Shown: one piece after another, positions 8,646 through 16,452 of the stretch
How the letters are laid out: each line of letters begins with the position of its first letter
Position numbering within the stretch: the stretch's first letter is position 1
Position numbers and translations under genes: made by a program
Assembly: GCA_964481825.1 (NCBI GenBank)
Contig: CAYZUE010000001.1
Coordinates: 1 to 60,902, forward strand
Direction: 5' to 3'
Length of the DNA: 60,902 bases
From: CAYZUE01 sp964481825
GTDB taxonomy: Archaea > Hydrothermarchaeota > Hydrothermarchaeia > Hydrothermarchaeales > JALUUU01
Notes under the pieces: model-generated
What the model was told of the DNA's origin: nothing
The model's database searches: none
Seen by the model: the letters and a program-made list of their open reading frames with translations, nothing else

Positions 8646-10163
8646 TCATTTCCCCGCTTGTAATACACCTAAAACATCAAGTTCAGCCTGAGTTAATCCA
8701 ACTCCTCGTAATCTATCGCGGTTCCCTCTCAAACTCTCAATTGAGTTCAATCCAAGGGCACCAAGTATCTCTTTAAGTTCGTGACTCCAGCCTTTTATTA
8801 AGTTAGATGCAGCTATGGCACCTTTTTCAGGATTAAGTCGTTTTCTAAGCTTTGGATCTTGCGTTGCTATCCCCCATGGACATTTGCCAGTATAACATTG
8901 TTTGCAAACTGTGCATCCAAGGGATATAAGAGCCCCAGTTCCTATATAAACGGCATCAGCTCCCAATGCTATAGCTTTGGCTATGTCGCCACTGTTTCGT
9001 ATACTACCACTAGCTATAATCGATCCCCAATGTCTTATCCCTTCTTCTCTAAGTCGTTGGTCAACAGAGGCTATTGCAGCTTCGATAGGAATGCCTAAGT
9101 TGTCCCTAATAACTTGAGGTGCAGCACCTGTACCGCCAGTAAAACCGTCAACAACCACTGCGTCAGCCCCTGCACGGATTACACCAGTTGCAATTGGAGC
9201 TGAATTGTGCACTGCAGCAATTTTTACAAATACAGGTTTTTTATATCTCGTTGCTTCTTTCAAAGAATAGATTAGTCTTGATAGATCTTCTATTGAGTAG
9301 ATATCATGATGAGGGGCAGGGGATATTGCGTCAGTTCCAATTGGTATCATTCTCGTCTGAGATATGGGTTCATCAATTTTCATTCCAGGAAGGTGTCCAC
9401 CTATTCCTGGTTTTGCTCCTTGTCCAATTTTTATTTCTATCGCGGACGCAACTTTCAGGTATTCCTCATGAACACCAAATCGTCCACTTGCTATTTGAAC
9501 TATAATATGATCAGAAAAAGGGTATAGATCTTTGTGTAGCCCCCCTTCTCCTGTACCCATAAAAGTACCTTGCATTTTTGCAGCTTTTGATAACGATTTA
9601 TGGGCCTCTATACTTATTGCCCCGTAGCTCATATGGGCAAACATAATTGGGGTATCAAGCTTGAGATTTGGCGGAATATCAGAGTCAAAATCAATCTTTT
9701 CTGACTTTCGACCTAAAAAAGTTCGAAGTTCCATTGGTTCGCGAAGAGGATCAATTGCAGGATTAGTAACTTGGCAGGCATCTAGAACAAGATGGTCAAA
9801 CAATACTCTATAGGGCTTTTCATTTCCCATACTTGATAATATAATACCCCCGGTTTGAGATTGAACCTGAATGTCTTTAATTGTTTTTTGAGCCCATATA
9901 GGATGCGTTGCAAATGCTTGTGGACGTTTTTCAATTGTAATGATTTTTTCAGGGCATGTGTAAACACATCGCTGACAAGCAGTGCAGTTTTCATGGTATC
10001 GAACAATATAGTTTTTACGCTTTTCTTTTCCATCTCCAGATTTCTGAAATTCTTTTTTCTGATAAATATGTACATCAAATGGACATTCTAATGAACATCG
10101 AAGGCATCCTGTGCAACGTTTGATGTCCACATTAACAAAAAACTCAGATGGTAGATTTCCCAT
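8646..10163 (-). CDS. Glutamate synthase, FMN/Fe-S synthase domain with ferredoxin N-terminus (archaeal GltB2 type)
   Basis: Catalyses the reductive half of glutamate synthesis: ammonia plus 2-oxoglutarate to glutamate on an FMN barrel. Seen: two [4Fe-4S] ferredoxin motifs at the N-terminus (CTGCLRCSLECP and CTACQRCVYTCP), the TIM-barrel with GTGEGGLH and PGIGGHLPG, and the 3Fe-4S cysteine cluster in CTVCKQCYTGKCPWG. The attached ferredoxin domain suggests ferredoxin-like electron entry rather than a separate NADPH subunit; no small subunit gene is nearby. Lies 3 bases after the amidotransferase gene and one base before the GXGXG gene, so the three chains are co-translated. Confidence 0.92.
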   Translation of the reverse strand: MGNLPSEFFVNVDIKRCTGCLRCSLECPFDVHIYQKKEFQKSGDGKEKRKNYIVRYHENCTACQRCVYTCPEKIITIEKRPQAFATHPIWAQKTIKDIQVQSQTGGIILSSMGNEKPYRVLFDHLVLDACQVTNPAIDPLREPMELRTFLGRKSEKIDFDSDIPPNLKLDTPIMFAHMSYGAISIEAHKSLSKAAKMQGTFMGTGEGGLHKDLYPFSDHIIVQIASGRFGVHEEYLKVASAIEIKIGQGAKPGIGGHLPGMKIDEPISQTRMIPIGTDAISPAPHHDIYSIEDLSRLIYSLKEATRYKKPVFVKIAAVHNSAPIATGVIRAGADAVVVDGFTGGTGAAPQVIRDNLGIPIEAAIASVDQRLREEGIRHWGSIIASGSIRNSGDIAKAIALGADAVYIGTGALISLGCTVCKQCYTGKCPWGIATQDPKLRKRLNPEKGAIAASNLIKGWSHELKEILGALGLNSIESLRGNRDRLRGVGLTQAELDVLGVLQAGK

Positions 10164-10166
10164 ATT

Positions 10167-11219
10167 CTATACCTCTTCCAAATTGGCATCTTCGACTTTA
10201 GCAATTACAGGTGTCCCTGCTTTTGGAGCCCAAATCTCCTCAGGGTTATTACAAATAGTTCTGATAGCCGATTCTTCGCTGGCAATAAAGGTACTATTCT
10301 CAGATTGTGCTGCGATTAATGGCCTAAGTTTAATCCTATCATTAAGTCCAATCATGGTGCCCTTATTAGTCACGATTATACCAAAAGGTCCATTGAGCAT
10401 AGCGGAAGCATATATCATCCTAATTTTGGTGTAAATTGCTCTATCTTTTTCAGGCATAGAATCTATATGTTTCCAAAAAGGAGGCGTCAATGCTGTTGAT
10501 GCCGTTTTCAATGAAAGTCCATGTTTTCTCACTAATAGATCGAATAAGTAAGTTATAACTTCAGTATCGGTTCTAAATTTACATTTGTAACCATATGTTT
10601 CAAGATATCGTTTATTTGTTCCATAACTACTTATTTCTCCATTATGTACAACGCACCAATCTAGAAGGTTAAATGGATGAGCGCCACCCCACCATCCACG
10701 AGTGTTTGTTGGAAAACGTCCATGAGCGGTCCAGCAATAACCTTTGTATCTATCAATCTCAAAGAGTCTTGCAACATCACAAGGCATTCCTGCAGCTTTG
10801 AACACTCCCAGATTTTTGCCACTGGAAGCAACGTATGATCCATCTATTTCATCCGTAATTCTCATTACAATTTTAACTATATAATCATCTTTATTATTCA
10901 CACTGTCCGGCACATTTACGAAATATCTCCACGTTTCATGTGCTTTTGGTATTTCAGGTATATTGGCAGTAGGAACCTCCTCATCTTTCACTATATCCAC
11001 CAGGCCTTTTAAGAATTCTTCAGTCCTTTCTCTAGCTTCAATATCATCAATAAAAATGTGGAGGGCATATTGATTTTTATATTTCGGATAGATACCGTAG
11101 GCTGCAAACCCTCCTCCTCTGCCATCGTAACGAACATTCATGTTATCTACCATTAAGGTTATATTTTCCCCTGATATGCGTTCCCCATTTTTGTTTAGAA
11201 TCCCTGCTAAGCCGCACAT
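10167..11219 (-). CDS. Glutamate synthase glutamine amidotransferase chain (archaeal GltB1 type, class II)
   Basis: Ntn-type glutaminase chain that releases ammonia from glutamine for the synthase subunit. Seen: N-terminal MCGLAGI with nucleophile Cys2 exposed after removal of Met, and class-II motifs HGRFPTNTRG, HNGEISSYGTN and a later TDTEV. It is 350 residues and lacks any synthase domain, so the enzyme is split as in Archaeoglobus and many methanogens. Its ATG overlaps the last 13 bases of pdxT, tying nitrogen assimilation to vitamin B6 synthesis in one transcript; both use glutamine as ammonia donor. Confidence 0.9.
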   Translation of the reverse strand: MCGLAGILNKNGERISGENITLMVDNMNVRYDGRGGGFAAYGIYPKYKNQYALHIFIDDIEARERTEEFLKGLVDIVKDEEVPTANIPEIPKAHETWRYFVNVPDSVNNKDDYIVKIVMRITDEIDGSYVASSGKNLGVFKAAGMPCDVARLFEIDRYKGYCWTAHGRFPTNTRGWWGGAHPFNLLDWCVVHNGEISSYGTNKRYLETYGYKCKFRTDTEVITYLFDLLVRKHGLSLKTASTALTPPFWKHIDSMPEKDRAIYTKIRMIYASAMLNGPFGIIVTNKGTMIGLNDRIKLRPLIAAQSENSTFIASEESAIRTICNNPEEIWAPKAGTPVIAKVEDANLEEV

Positions 11220-11782
11220 TTTACAACCTCAGTGATAAAGTATTTGTGTATTCGGATATCATTTGTAAGTTCAGGATGGAATGAAGATACAAAATATTGG
11301 TCTTGCCTAGCTAAGATCGGATTTCCCCTATATTCAGCTAAAATCTCAACTTCCTTCTTTACTTCCCTTATAATTGGAGCTCTAATAAATATAGCTTTAA
11401 ACGGATTTTTTCCTAATATGGGGATATTTATTCTAATTTCAAAACTATCGCTCTGATTTCCATAAGCATTCCTCTCAATTTTAATATCCATGAGCTTCAA
11501 TGATGATTGTTCGCTATTAACAATTTTCTTTGCAAGTAATATTGACCCTGCACACGTTCCAAATATAGGGGGATGTTTATTTTTTATTGCAGTATCTATC
11601 CCATGATTTTTCATTAATTTTTCAATTGTGGTACTCTCGCCTCCAGGTATAATTAGGCCATCTAAATTTTCAATTTCTTCGCTACTTTTTATAACATGTA
11701 TTTCTTCCTTTTTAAGAATCTTCATCAACATTGTGACGTGTTCCGTAACATCTCCTTGCAATCCTAAAACACCTATATCCAT
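11207..11782 (-). CDS. pdxT: Pyridoxal 5'-phosphate synthase glutaminase subunit
   Basis: Class-I glutaminase that delivers ammonia to PdxS in the deoxyxylulose-independent PLP pathway. Seen: N-terminal GLQGDV, PGGEST loop, nucleophile Cys77 in GTCAGS, and the His169-x-Glu171 pair in SFHPE. 191 residues is typical. It follows pdxS by 65 bases and overlaps the glutamate synthase amidotransferase start by 13 bases. Confidence 0.96.
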   Translation of the reverse strand: MDIGVLGLQGDVTEHVTMLMKILKKEEIHVIKSSEEIENLDGLIIPGGESTTIEKLMKNHGIDTAIKNKHPPIFGTCAGSILLAKKIVNSEQSSLKLMDIKIERNAYGNQSDSFEIRINIPILGKNPFKAIFIRAPIIREVKKEVEILAEYRGNPILARQDQYFVSSFHPELTNDIRIHKYFITEVVKCAA

Positions 11783-11847
11783 ACTATTATCACCAATTTA
11801 TCTGGTTAAACCTTTTAAATCTCAATATTTTAAAGAAAATTTAAAAA

Positions 11848-12729
11848 TTATATCCCACGTGTTTGGAGCAACTCCTCTGGTTTTAAAGATTTAATATCTA
11901 AGCCTTTCATTGCTTTGCCAATACCCTTTGATACTTCAGCTAATATCTTAGGGTCGTTAAAATTAGTAGTTGCTTTTACAATAGCTTTTGCTCTTTCTTC
12001 TGGTTCGTCAGATTTAAAAATTCCCGATCCTACAAAATTTCCATCAGCACCAAATTGCATCATTAATGCGGCGTCTGCGGGAGTGGCAATTCCACCTGCT
12101 GCAAAGTTTACAACCGGCAATCTACCTAGCTTAGCAGTTTCCTTAACTAGTGCATAAGGTGCTCCCAGATTTTTTGCCTCTGTCATTAGCTCTTCTTTAG
12201 GCATATTTTGAATCTTCCTAATTGACCCCAGAACTTCTCGTGTGTGTCTAACCGCTTCTACTACATTACCTGATCCTGCCTCTCCTTTTGTACGTATCAT
12301 TGCTGCTCCTTCTCCGATTCTGCGAAGAGCTTCACCAAGATTTCTGGCCCCACATACAAAGGGTACTTTAAACTTTTTTTTATCAATATGATTGTATTCA
12401 TCAGCGGGGGTTAATACTTCACTCTCATCTATAAAATCTATATCCATTCCTTCAAGAATTTGGGCTTCTACAAAGTGGCCAATCCGAACTTTTGCCATTA
12501 CCGGAATAGTTACGGTTTCCATTATTTCAAAAATTTTCTTGGGGTCTGCCATCCTAGCGACTCCACCTGCAGCTCTTATGTCAGCAGGTACACGTTCTAG
12601 CGCCATAACAGCGACTGCACCTGCATCTTCCGCAATGCCTGCTTGATTAGAATTTGTGACGTCCATAATCACACCTCCTTTCAGCATTTGAGCTAGACCC
12701 CGTTTTAACTTCTCAGTTCCCGTCTTCAT
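11848..12729 (-). CDS. pdxS: Pyridoxal 5'-phosphate synthase lyase subunit
   Basis: Builds PLP from ribose 5-phosphate, glyceraldehyde 3-phosphate and ammonia. TIM barrel with the catalytic lysines at Lys80 (PVMAK) and Lys148 (IRTKGEAGSG), and Asp23 in the conserved VIMDVTN strand. 293 residues, full length. Only 1 base separates it from the upstream AIR-synthase-like gene, so a transcript from further upstream may run through pdxS-pdxT-gltB1-B2-B3. It forms a dodecamer with PdxT in known systems. Confidence 0.97.
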   Translation of the reverse strand: MKTGTEKLKRGLAQMLKGGVIMDVTNSNQAGIAEDAGAVAVMALERVPADIRAAGGVARMADPKKIFEIMETVTIPVMAKVRIGHFVEAQILEGMDIDFIDESEVLTPADEYNHIDKKKFKVPFVCGARNLGEALRRIGEGAAMIRTKGEAGSGNVVEAVRHTREVLGSIRKIQNMPKEELMTEAKNLGAPYALVKETAKLGRLPVVNFAAGGIATPADAALMMQFGADGNFVGSGIFKSDEPEERAKAIVKATTNFNDPKILAEVSKGIGKAMKGLDIKSLKPEELLQTRGI

Positions 12730-12730
12730 T

Positions 12731-14068
12731 TCAAGACCTCCGTATGTAATTAGAAACCTCCCTTTTTTTTGCCAATGTTTTTAAGCGTGAATTTTCCAAG
12801 TTATTTTTTTTATTCTCGACATTTTTCGGTCCAATTTGACCTACTACCTGTTTAACTTTTGTATAAGGGGATTCCCGGAACAAGGTTTTAAGTTCTTTTT
12901 CTTTCTTTCCAAGGGTCATTACCCCTTTTCCTTCTTCTATACGCCCTACTTCATAAATCTTTGTCACCTTTTTTAAATATTTAAATATATTTGAAACATT
13001 TTCTTCTGGCAGAATTAGCATCAGTGAATCGGTAGAAATTCCGAGTGGATCTATTTCAAGTTCAATCAGCATATTCAAAACTTTTTTATTTATAGCCCTA
13101 AGTAAAGCATCTTCGTTTAAAAGAAACTTTTTTCCAGATGTTCTAGATATTTCTGAAGCATCCCCCCTTATTCCCCCATTTGTAATATCACACATAGTAT
13201 GAATATCTCCAATACCATTTTTGAAAAGTGTGTTACAAGCATCAGTGAATTCTACATTAAGTGTTTCTTTTATTATTTCAAAATATTTATTATAAATTGC
13301 AATGGTTGATATAGTTCCTCCTCCACTACCTTTTGTTAGTAGTATTACATCTCCGTTTTCTGCGTTTCTTCTAACTTTAGGGAAGGTATTCGAAACTCCA
13401 ACAGCTGCAACTCCAGATACTAATCTATCTCCAAATACCATGTCCCCACCTACTCGTAAAGTACTCCCACTAACCAGCGGAACATTCGTTAAGTCTCCAA
13501 TGCATGAAACCCCTCCTGTAAAGTCGAATAGCTTCCCTATATCACCATCATCTGCAAGATGCAGATCACTCATCATAGCTACAGGATTTGATCCCATAAC
13601 ACAAACATCTCTCAAGGCAGCTCGAGCTGCATGGAATCCGGCTAAAAACGGAAAATCACTTAGTCTTGAATGAGTGCCGTCTAAGGCTAATGTAACGTAA
13701 TCTCCACTACATTTTACCACTCCAGCATCATCTTGATCGTTTGGACCAACTATGACATCTATGTTGCCAATAATTTCTGATATTTTTTTATGTACAAAAA
13801 AATCCCCTTCACCCCTTGAACCCACTCCAAATTCTCCCATGGCAACTCCTGACTTTGGATAATCTAAAAGAGTTTTTATAAAAGGGCTTTTAATCTTCTT
13901 GTATTCTAAGCTCGTTGTTACTTCTTGATACAAAGCTCTTGAAAAATTCTGACGTTTTTTTGAACTCCAATTTTTAAATTCTTTAACTAACTTATCTAAC
14001 TCTTCTAAAATATCTTCTTCAGCTATTCCCTTGATTAGTTGCCTTTTAGTAAATCCTTCTAAATCCAT
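12731..14068 (-). CDS. AIR synthase-related protein (PurM/HypE/SelD superfamily)
   Basis: ATP-binding protein of the PurM-like superfamily, close to COG2144 and related to methanogenesis marker 2. Seen: a glycine/acid start of the PurM fold (VGPNDQDDAG, residues ~126-135), ALDGTHSR, a second half with GSGGGT and ITNGGIRGD, and an additional ~70-residue N-terminal helical region. The true purine-pathway PurM is not in this window and the order is not that of PurM operons. No selenocysteine or catalytic Cys of SelD is seen at the N-terminus. Substrate unknown; joined to pdxS by 1-base spacing. Confidence 0.75.
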   Translation of the reverse strand: MDLEGFTKRQLIKGIAEEDILEELDKLVKEFKNWSSKKRQNFSRALYQEVTTSLEYKKIKSPFIKTLLDYPKSGVAMGEFGVGSRGEGDFFVHKKISEIIGNIDVIVGPNDQDDAGVVKCSGDYVTLALDGTHSRLSDFPFLAGFHAARAALRDVCVMGSNPVAMMSDLHLADDGDIGKLFDFTGGVSCIGDLTNVPLVSGSTLRVGGDMVFGDRLVSGVAAVGVSNTFPKVRRNAENGDVILLTKGSGGGTISTIAIYNKYFEIIKETLNVEFTDACNTLFKNGIGDIHTMCDITNGGIRGDASEISRTSGKKFLLNEDALLRAINKKVLNMLIELEIDPLGISTDSLMLILPEENVSNIFKYLKKVTKIYEVGRIEEGKGVMTLGKKEKELKTLFRESPYTKVKQVVGQIGPKNVENKKNNLENSRLKTLAKKREVSNYIRRS

Positions 14069-14080
14069 TTGACCTAATTT

Positions 14081-14590
14081 TTATTTTATAGCAGATAAAA
14101 TAGCTTTGCCAAATTCATTTGCAGATGATGGATCTTGAGCTGTAATTATATTTCCATCTCTTTCAACTTTGGAATCTGTATAAATTGCTTTTTTATCTTT
14201 AATTTTATTAATTTCACTTTGATAAACCGTAGCTTTTTTTCCTATTAACAACCCAGCATTTGCAATTGTTATCGGTGCTATACAAATAGCAGCGAGTATT
14301 TTATTTTTTTCCAGAGTTTCACTAGCAATGTAATGAGCAGTTTTATTATTCCAATATTCAGAAGCACCAGTTCCACCTATAAAAATGATTGCATCATAAT
14401 TTTCGACTTTTATGTCTTTAATTAGAATATCTGGTTGAATTTTAATTCCTAACATTCCTTCTGCAATTTTTAGAGAAGAAGATGCAATAGTAATGTTTAC
14501 TCCATTTTCTTTAAGAATTTTCTTTGGTTCAAGCAACTCTTCGTCTCTAAACTTAGTATGACCAATTATAAAAACAACTTTTTTTTTCAT
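14081..14590 (-). CDS. DJ-1/PfpI family protein
   Basis: Flavodoxin-like fold of the DJ-1/PfpI superfamily (glyoxalase III, deglycase or protease-like members). Seen: N-terminal strand VVFIIGH, the GGTGASEYW turn, and the nucleophile elbow AAICIAP with the candidate catalytic Cys near residue 97. 169 residues matches the short family form. The precise activity cannot be told from sequence. It sits 12 bases upstream of the AIR-synthase-like gene on the same strand. Confidence 0.8.
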   Translation of the reverse strand: MKKKVVFIIGHTKFRDEELLEPKKILKENGVNITIASSSLKIAEGMLGIKIQPDILIKDIKVENYDAIIFIGGTGASEYWNNKTAHYIASETLEKNKILAAICIAPITIANAGLLIGKKATVYQSEINKIKDKKAIYTDSKVERDGNIITAQDPSSANEFGKAILSAIK

Positions 14591-14625
14591 TTTAGAACTA
14601 CCATTTAAATTTTTTTTTCAATATT

Positions 14626-15234
14626 TCACATTTCTCTCACTAAATCAACAAAATTATCGATAATTCTTAGCCCTGCTTTACCACTTTTTTCTGGGTGAAA
14701 TTGAGTGCCTACCATATTTCCTTTACTCACAACTGCGGGTATTTCAACTCCGTAGTGAGTTGTTGCTAAAGTTATTTCTTCTGAAGGTAAAGCATAGTAA
14801 GAATGTACAAAGTAAAAGTATTCTTTACTTTTAATCCCTTTCAGTAAATTATTTTCTGTTTTAATATCTATAGTGTTCCATCCAATATGAGGGATTTTTA
14901 CATTATTAGGTAACTTGACCACACCACCTTTCATCAGTTTTAACCCTTTATGCAATCCATTTTCTTCACTTTGCTCGAAAAATAGTTGCATTCCTAAACA
15001 TATTCCAAATATTAGTTTGTCTTTGCTGTTTTCAATAAGTAGTTTATTAAATGGGTTCAAATTATTCATTGCATCGCAAAATGCACCAACTCCAGGCAAA
15101 ACAATTGCATCACATGTATTTAGAGTATCTTTATCCTTTACTATTACTGCATTAGCCCCATTAAGCTCAAAAGCTTTCTGAGCACTTCTTAAATTTCCTA
15201 CTCCAAAATCAATAATCGCTACTTTTGGTCTCAT
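14626..15234 (-). CDS. hisH: Imidazole glycerol phosphate synthase, glutaminase subunit
   Basis: Class-I glutaminase of the histidine pathway that supplies ammonia to HisF. Seen: DFGVGNLRS start, oxyanion strand PGVGAF, nucleophile Cys in GICLGMQLFF, and the HPEKSG histidine-glutamate pair near the C-terminus. 202 residues, usual length. It follows hisF on the same strand after 62 bases; the rest of the his genes are not in this window. Confidence 0.96.
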   Translation of the reverse strand: MRPKVAIIDFGVGNLRSAQKAFELNGANAVIVKDKDTLNTCDAIVLPGVGAFCDAMNNLNPFNKLLIENSKDKLIFGICLGMQLFFEQSEENGLHKGLKLMKGGVVKLPNNVKIPHIGWNTIDIKTENNLLKGIKSKEYFYFVHSYYALPSEEITLATTHYGVEIPAVVSKGNMVGTQFHPEKSGKAGLRIIDNFVDLVREM

Positions 15235-15296
15235 TTTTATTTGATATAATATATTTTACATTTGGGTATTAAAGATACCTTCAATCTACAAATTAA

Positions 15297-16097
15297 TCAT
15301 ATCCTGATTGTTACTCCTTTTTTTGCAAGATATTCCTTTATATCACCTACGGTGTATTTTTTGAAGTGAAAAATAGAGGCAGCGAGAGCTGCATCTGCCT
15401 TTCCTTTTGTCAATACTTCATGAATATGCTTAATATCTCCTGCACCACCACTTGCTATTATTGGGATATTTATTTCATTGGCAATCCTCTCAGTTAAAGC
15501 CAAATCAAATCCTTTCTTTGTGCCATCAGCATCCATACTTGTCAGAAGTATTTCTCCAGAACCTAATTTTTCAACGTGTTTTGCCCATTCTATTGCATCA
15601 ATGCCTGTTGATTCTCTCCCCCCATAAATATATGCTTCAAACCAACATTTTCCATTAGAATCGTCTACACAAATCTTATCCTTTTTCAATGTATAATTCC
15701 TTTTGACATCGATAGCTGTGACAATACATTGAGATCCAAACTTTTGCGAGCCTTCTTTTATTATATTTGGATTTTTTACTGCAGCGGTATTTATCGAGAT
15801 TTTATCGGCACCTGCCTTAAGAATTTTTCGAATATCACGTAATTCATTAATTCCCCCACCAACTGTTAATGGAATAAATACCTGTTCTGCGGTTTTCTTA
15901 ACAACATCTATCATAGTCTTCCTCCCCTGTGGAGACGCACTAATATCTAAATAAACTATCTCATCCGCACCTTGAACATCGTACATTTTAGCAAGATTTA
16001 CAGGATTCCCAGCAAATTTTAGATTCTTGAAGTTCACACCTTTTACTACTTTTCCATCTTTAACATCTAAACAAGGTATTATGCGTTTAGTAAGCAT
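15297..16097 (-). CDS. hisF: Imidazole glycerol phosphate synthase, cyclase subunit
   Basis: Cyclase that converts PRFAR plus ammonia to IGP and AICAR; AICAR re-enters the purine pathway encoded next door. TIM barrel with start IIPCLDVKDGKVVKG, general acid/base Asp11 (LDVKDG) and the second Asp in TAIDVKR, and phosphate loops GGGI and ASGGAGD. 266 residues including a C-terminal VTIRI. Divergent from purS; the 124-base spacer holds the purS promoter. Confidence 0.97.
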   Translation of the reverse strand: MLTKRIIPCLDVKDGKVVKGVNFKNLKFAGNPVNLAKMYDVQGADEIVYLDISASPQGRKTMIDVVKKTAEQVFIPLTVGGGINELRDIRKILKAGADKISINTAAVKNPNIIKEGSQKFGSQCIVTAIDVKRNYTLKKDKICVDDSNGKCWFEAYIYGGRESTGIDAIEWAKHVEKLGSGEILLTSMDADGTKKGFDLALTERIANEINIPIIASGGAGDIKHIHEVLTKGKADAALAASIFHFKKYTVGDIKEYLAKKGVTIRI

Positions 16098-16177
16098 GAT
16101 TAATTCAGTGATATTTTAACAACAGGTATAAAAATAGTTTGTACTAAGACTATTGTAAAATTCAATTGGAACAAACT

Positions 16178-16186
16178 CTTTATATC
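16178..16186 (+). promoter_or_regulatory. Probable TATA box of the purSLQ operon
   Basis: CTTTATATC, 36 bases ahead of the purS ATG in the hisF-purS divergent spacer. The spacing implies a nearly leaderless transcript. Confidence 0.4.
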
Positions 16187-16221
16187 TTTAAAATGAGAAA
16201 TATCGAGAGCATGGTGATAGC

Positions 16222-16452
16222 ATGCGATGGGAAGTGAGGATATCTTATAAAAAAGGAGTTCAAGATCCTGAGGGGGAGTCAACTTTAAAGGGTCTTCGAT
16301 CATTAGGTTTCAATTTAGTAAAAGAAGTTCAGACTTCAAAAGTATTTAGTATACAAGGGGAATATACGAGAAACGATGTTGAACGCATGTGTAAGCAATT
16401 ACTTGTGAATCCTGTTAGTCAAGATTTTAGTATTTTAGAGGTCACTGAATAA
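16222..16452 (+). CDS. purS: Phosphoribosylformylglycinamidine synthase, PurS subunit
   Basis: Small dimeric subunit that bridges PurQ and PurL in the three-part FGAM synthase. Seen: the family start 'RISYKKGVQDPEGES' and a LRSLGF helix followed by a short beta strand pair; 76 residues is normal. Directly abuts purL (stop followed immediately by ATG). Confidence 0.92.
   Translation: MRWEVRISYKKGVQDPEGESTLKGLRSLGFNLVKEVQTSKVFSIQGEYTRNDVERMCKQLLVNPVSQDFSILEVTE

Noticed and set aside
8645..8668. Upstream GTG start for the GXGXG subunit
   Set aside because: It would extend into the synthase gene; the ATG at 8644, one base after the upstream stop, explains the junction better.
9188..10091. Several plus-strand frames of 70-105 residues opposite the glutamate synthase gene
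   Set aside because: Antisense to a strongly conserved Fe-S/FMN protein and lacking any recognisable domain.
12731..14068. Selenophosphate synthetase (SelD) or purine PurM
   Set aside because: No SelD N-terminal Cys/Sec and no purine operon linkage; only the shared PurM-like fold is supported.
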